From positions 124,001 through 188,000 of the forward strand of contig NZ_JANQBC010000009.1 of the NCBI RefSeq assembly GCF_024721995.1: a stretch of 64,000 nt of DNA. Direction: 5' to 3'. Below are positions 63,648 through 64,000 of the stretch, one piece after another; within the stretch, counting starts at the first letter, position 1, and every line of letters starts with the position of its first letter. The stretch is from Paenibacillus radicibacter. GTDB taxonomy: Bacteria; Bacillota; Bacilli; Paenibacillales; NBRC-103111. The notes under the pieces were generated by a model. That model worked only from the letters and a program-made list of their open reading frames with translations. It searched no databases and was not told the origin of the DNA. The position numbers were made by a program, and so were the translations under genes.

Positions 63648-64000
63648 TCACTCATAAATTACCTCAATCCACGCCCTCGCTAATGACGATTGTTGTATCG
63701 CATCTAACACACACTGCACCATGTGACCATCTTGAAACGTAGGCACATCTCCCACAACCTTCTCTTCACTAATGGATCGATAGATCCTATCTACCATCTG
63801 ATACATGCCGTTATAATACGGTGCAGCCGACATACTCATACTACTTGGTACTTCGATTTGTTCCACCTGAACTACCTCGAATTCACCTCCTTTACTTACT
63901 AGCACTTCTTGATCATTATTCGTCAGCAATGTGCCTTCACTTCCATACACTTCTAATTTCCATCCTGTCCCTCTAACTGCTGGATACAATAAATCTGCGT
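63648..64000 (-). CDS. Gfo/Idh/MocA-family oxidoreductase, partial
   Basis: Only the C-terminal 117 codons are present; the gene continues past the right edge (…ADLLYPAVRGTGWKL). The segment GTGWKLEVYGSEGTLLTNN is the C-terminal domain turn of Gfo/Idh/MocA NAD-dependent sugar or inositol dehydrogenases, and VPTFQDGHMVQCVLDAIQQS is their usual last helix. The nucleotide-binding half is outside the window. The apparent TTG start at 63989 is only an internal Leu codon. Confidence 0.8.
   Translation of the reverse strand, partial: ADLLYPAVRGTGWKLEVYGSEGTLLTNNDQEVLVSKGGEFEVVQVEQIEVPSSMSMSAAPYYNGMYQMVDRIYRSISEEKVVGDVPTFQDGHMVQCVLDAIQQSSLARAWIEVIYE

Overview
The window looks like chromosomal DNA of a low-to-moderate G+C, spore-former-type Firmicute, most likely Paenibacillus or a close relative. 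The evidence is strong AGGAGG-type ribosome binding sites with frequent GTG/TTG starts, a T-box leader before proS, a CIRCE element before htpG, perfect Fur boxes, OmpR-type two-component systems and typical Bacillales gene content. No rRNA, tRNA, insertion sequence, prophage or CRISPR array was seen. Most of the window is ordinary accessory chromosome. It carries several genes caught while decaying, and several genes of under 60 codons that are easily missed.

Layout. 1-3020: minus-strand locus with a TIM-barrel (Tm-1/PEP-hydrolase-like) gene, a UPF0261 (Tm-1-like ATP-binding) gene and a TIM-barrel/AraC fusion regulator broken by one in-frame TAA. 3206-11001: a probable copper or extracytoplasmic stress block with a membrane-cupredoxin fusion, Met/His-rich exported proteins, a two-component system and a lipoprotein multicopper oxidase preceded by a CsoR-like palindrome; glutamate racemase lies inside it. 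11178-13406: an 18-codon Trp-rich ORF, then proS with its T-box. 13700-15354: an AraC regulator and tandem VOC genes, one truncated. 15423-18476: Fur-controlled siderophore-type ABC importer without a binding protein. 18586-22939: DinB, phosphatase, GNAT, AAC(6')-like and nucleotidyltransferase genes. 23075-31024: a two-component system next to an Fe3+/phosphonate-type ABC importer with two paralogous binding proteins.

31139-37295: alpha/beta hydrolase and membrane protein between two copies of a hairpin repeat, then a large secreted GH95 fucosidase. 37716-41438: aldo-keto reductase, MFS exporter and HxlR regulator with a clear operator, followed by a LysR-gene remnant and a G+C-rich membrane gene. 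41407-45166: LysR regulator divergent from a DASS transporter and an ApgM-like enzyme. 45311-47288: htpG with CIRCE. 47347-48869: a gene remnant, a membrane protein and a DUF402 protein. 49011-51824: a rifampin phosphotransferase homologue with its own promoter and terminator. 51857-55820: DinB, HAD, Nudix, GNAT and LysE genes plus two tiny membrane proteins. 55942-58232: KstD-like flavoenzyme and MarR regulator sharing an operator motif. 58441-62673: membrane proteins and a Fur-boxed DUF454 / heterodimeric ABC operon in which both ABC genes are broken. 62763-64000: GNAT, membrane protein and the C-terminus of a Gfo/Idh/MocA dehydrogenase running off the edge.

How the genes work together. Three themes recur: metal handling (copper block, two Fur-boxed ABC systems), antibiotic and xenobiotic modification (rifampin phosphotransferase, AAC(6')-like, several DinB, Nudix and GNAT enzymes) and local one-regulator/one-target circuits whose operators can be read directly (CIRCE, Fur, MarR, HxlR, T-box). 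Six loci show decay: the TIM-barrel/AraC gene, one VOC gene, the LysR remnant, the 47347-47625 remnant and both ABC genes. This points to recent relaxed selection rather than to isolated sequence errors.
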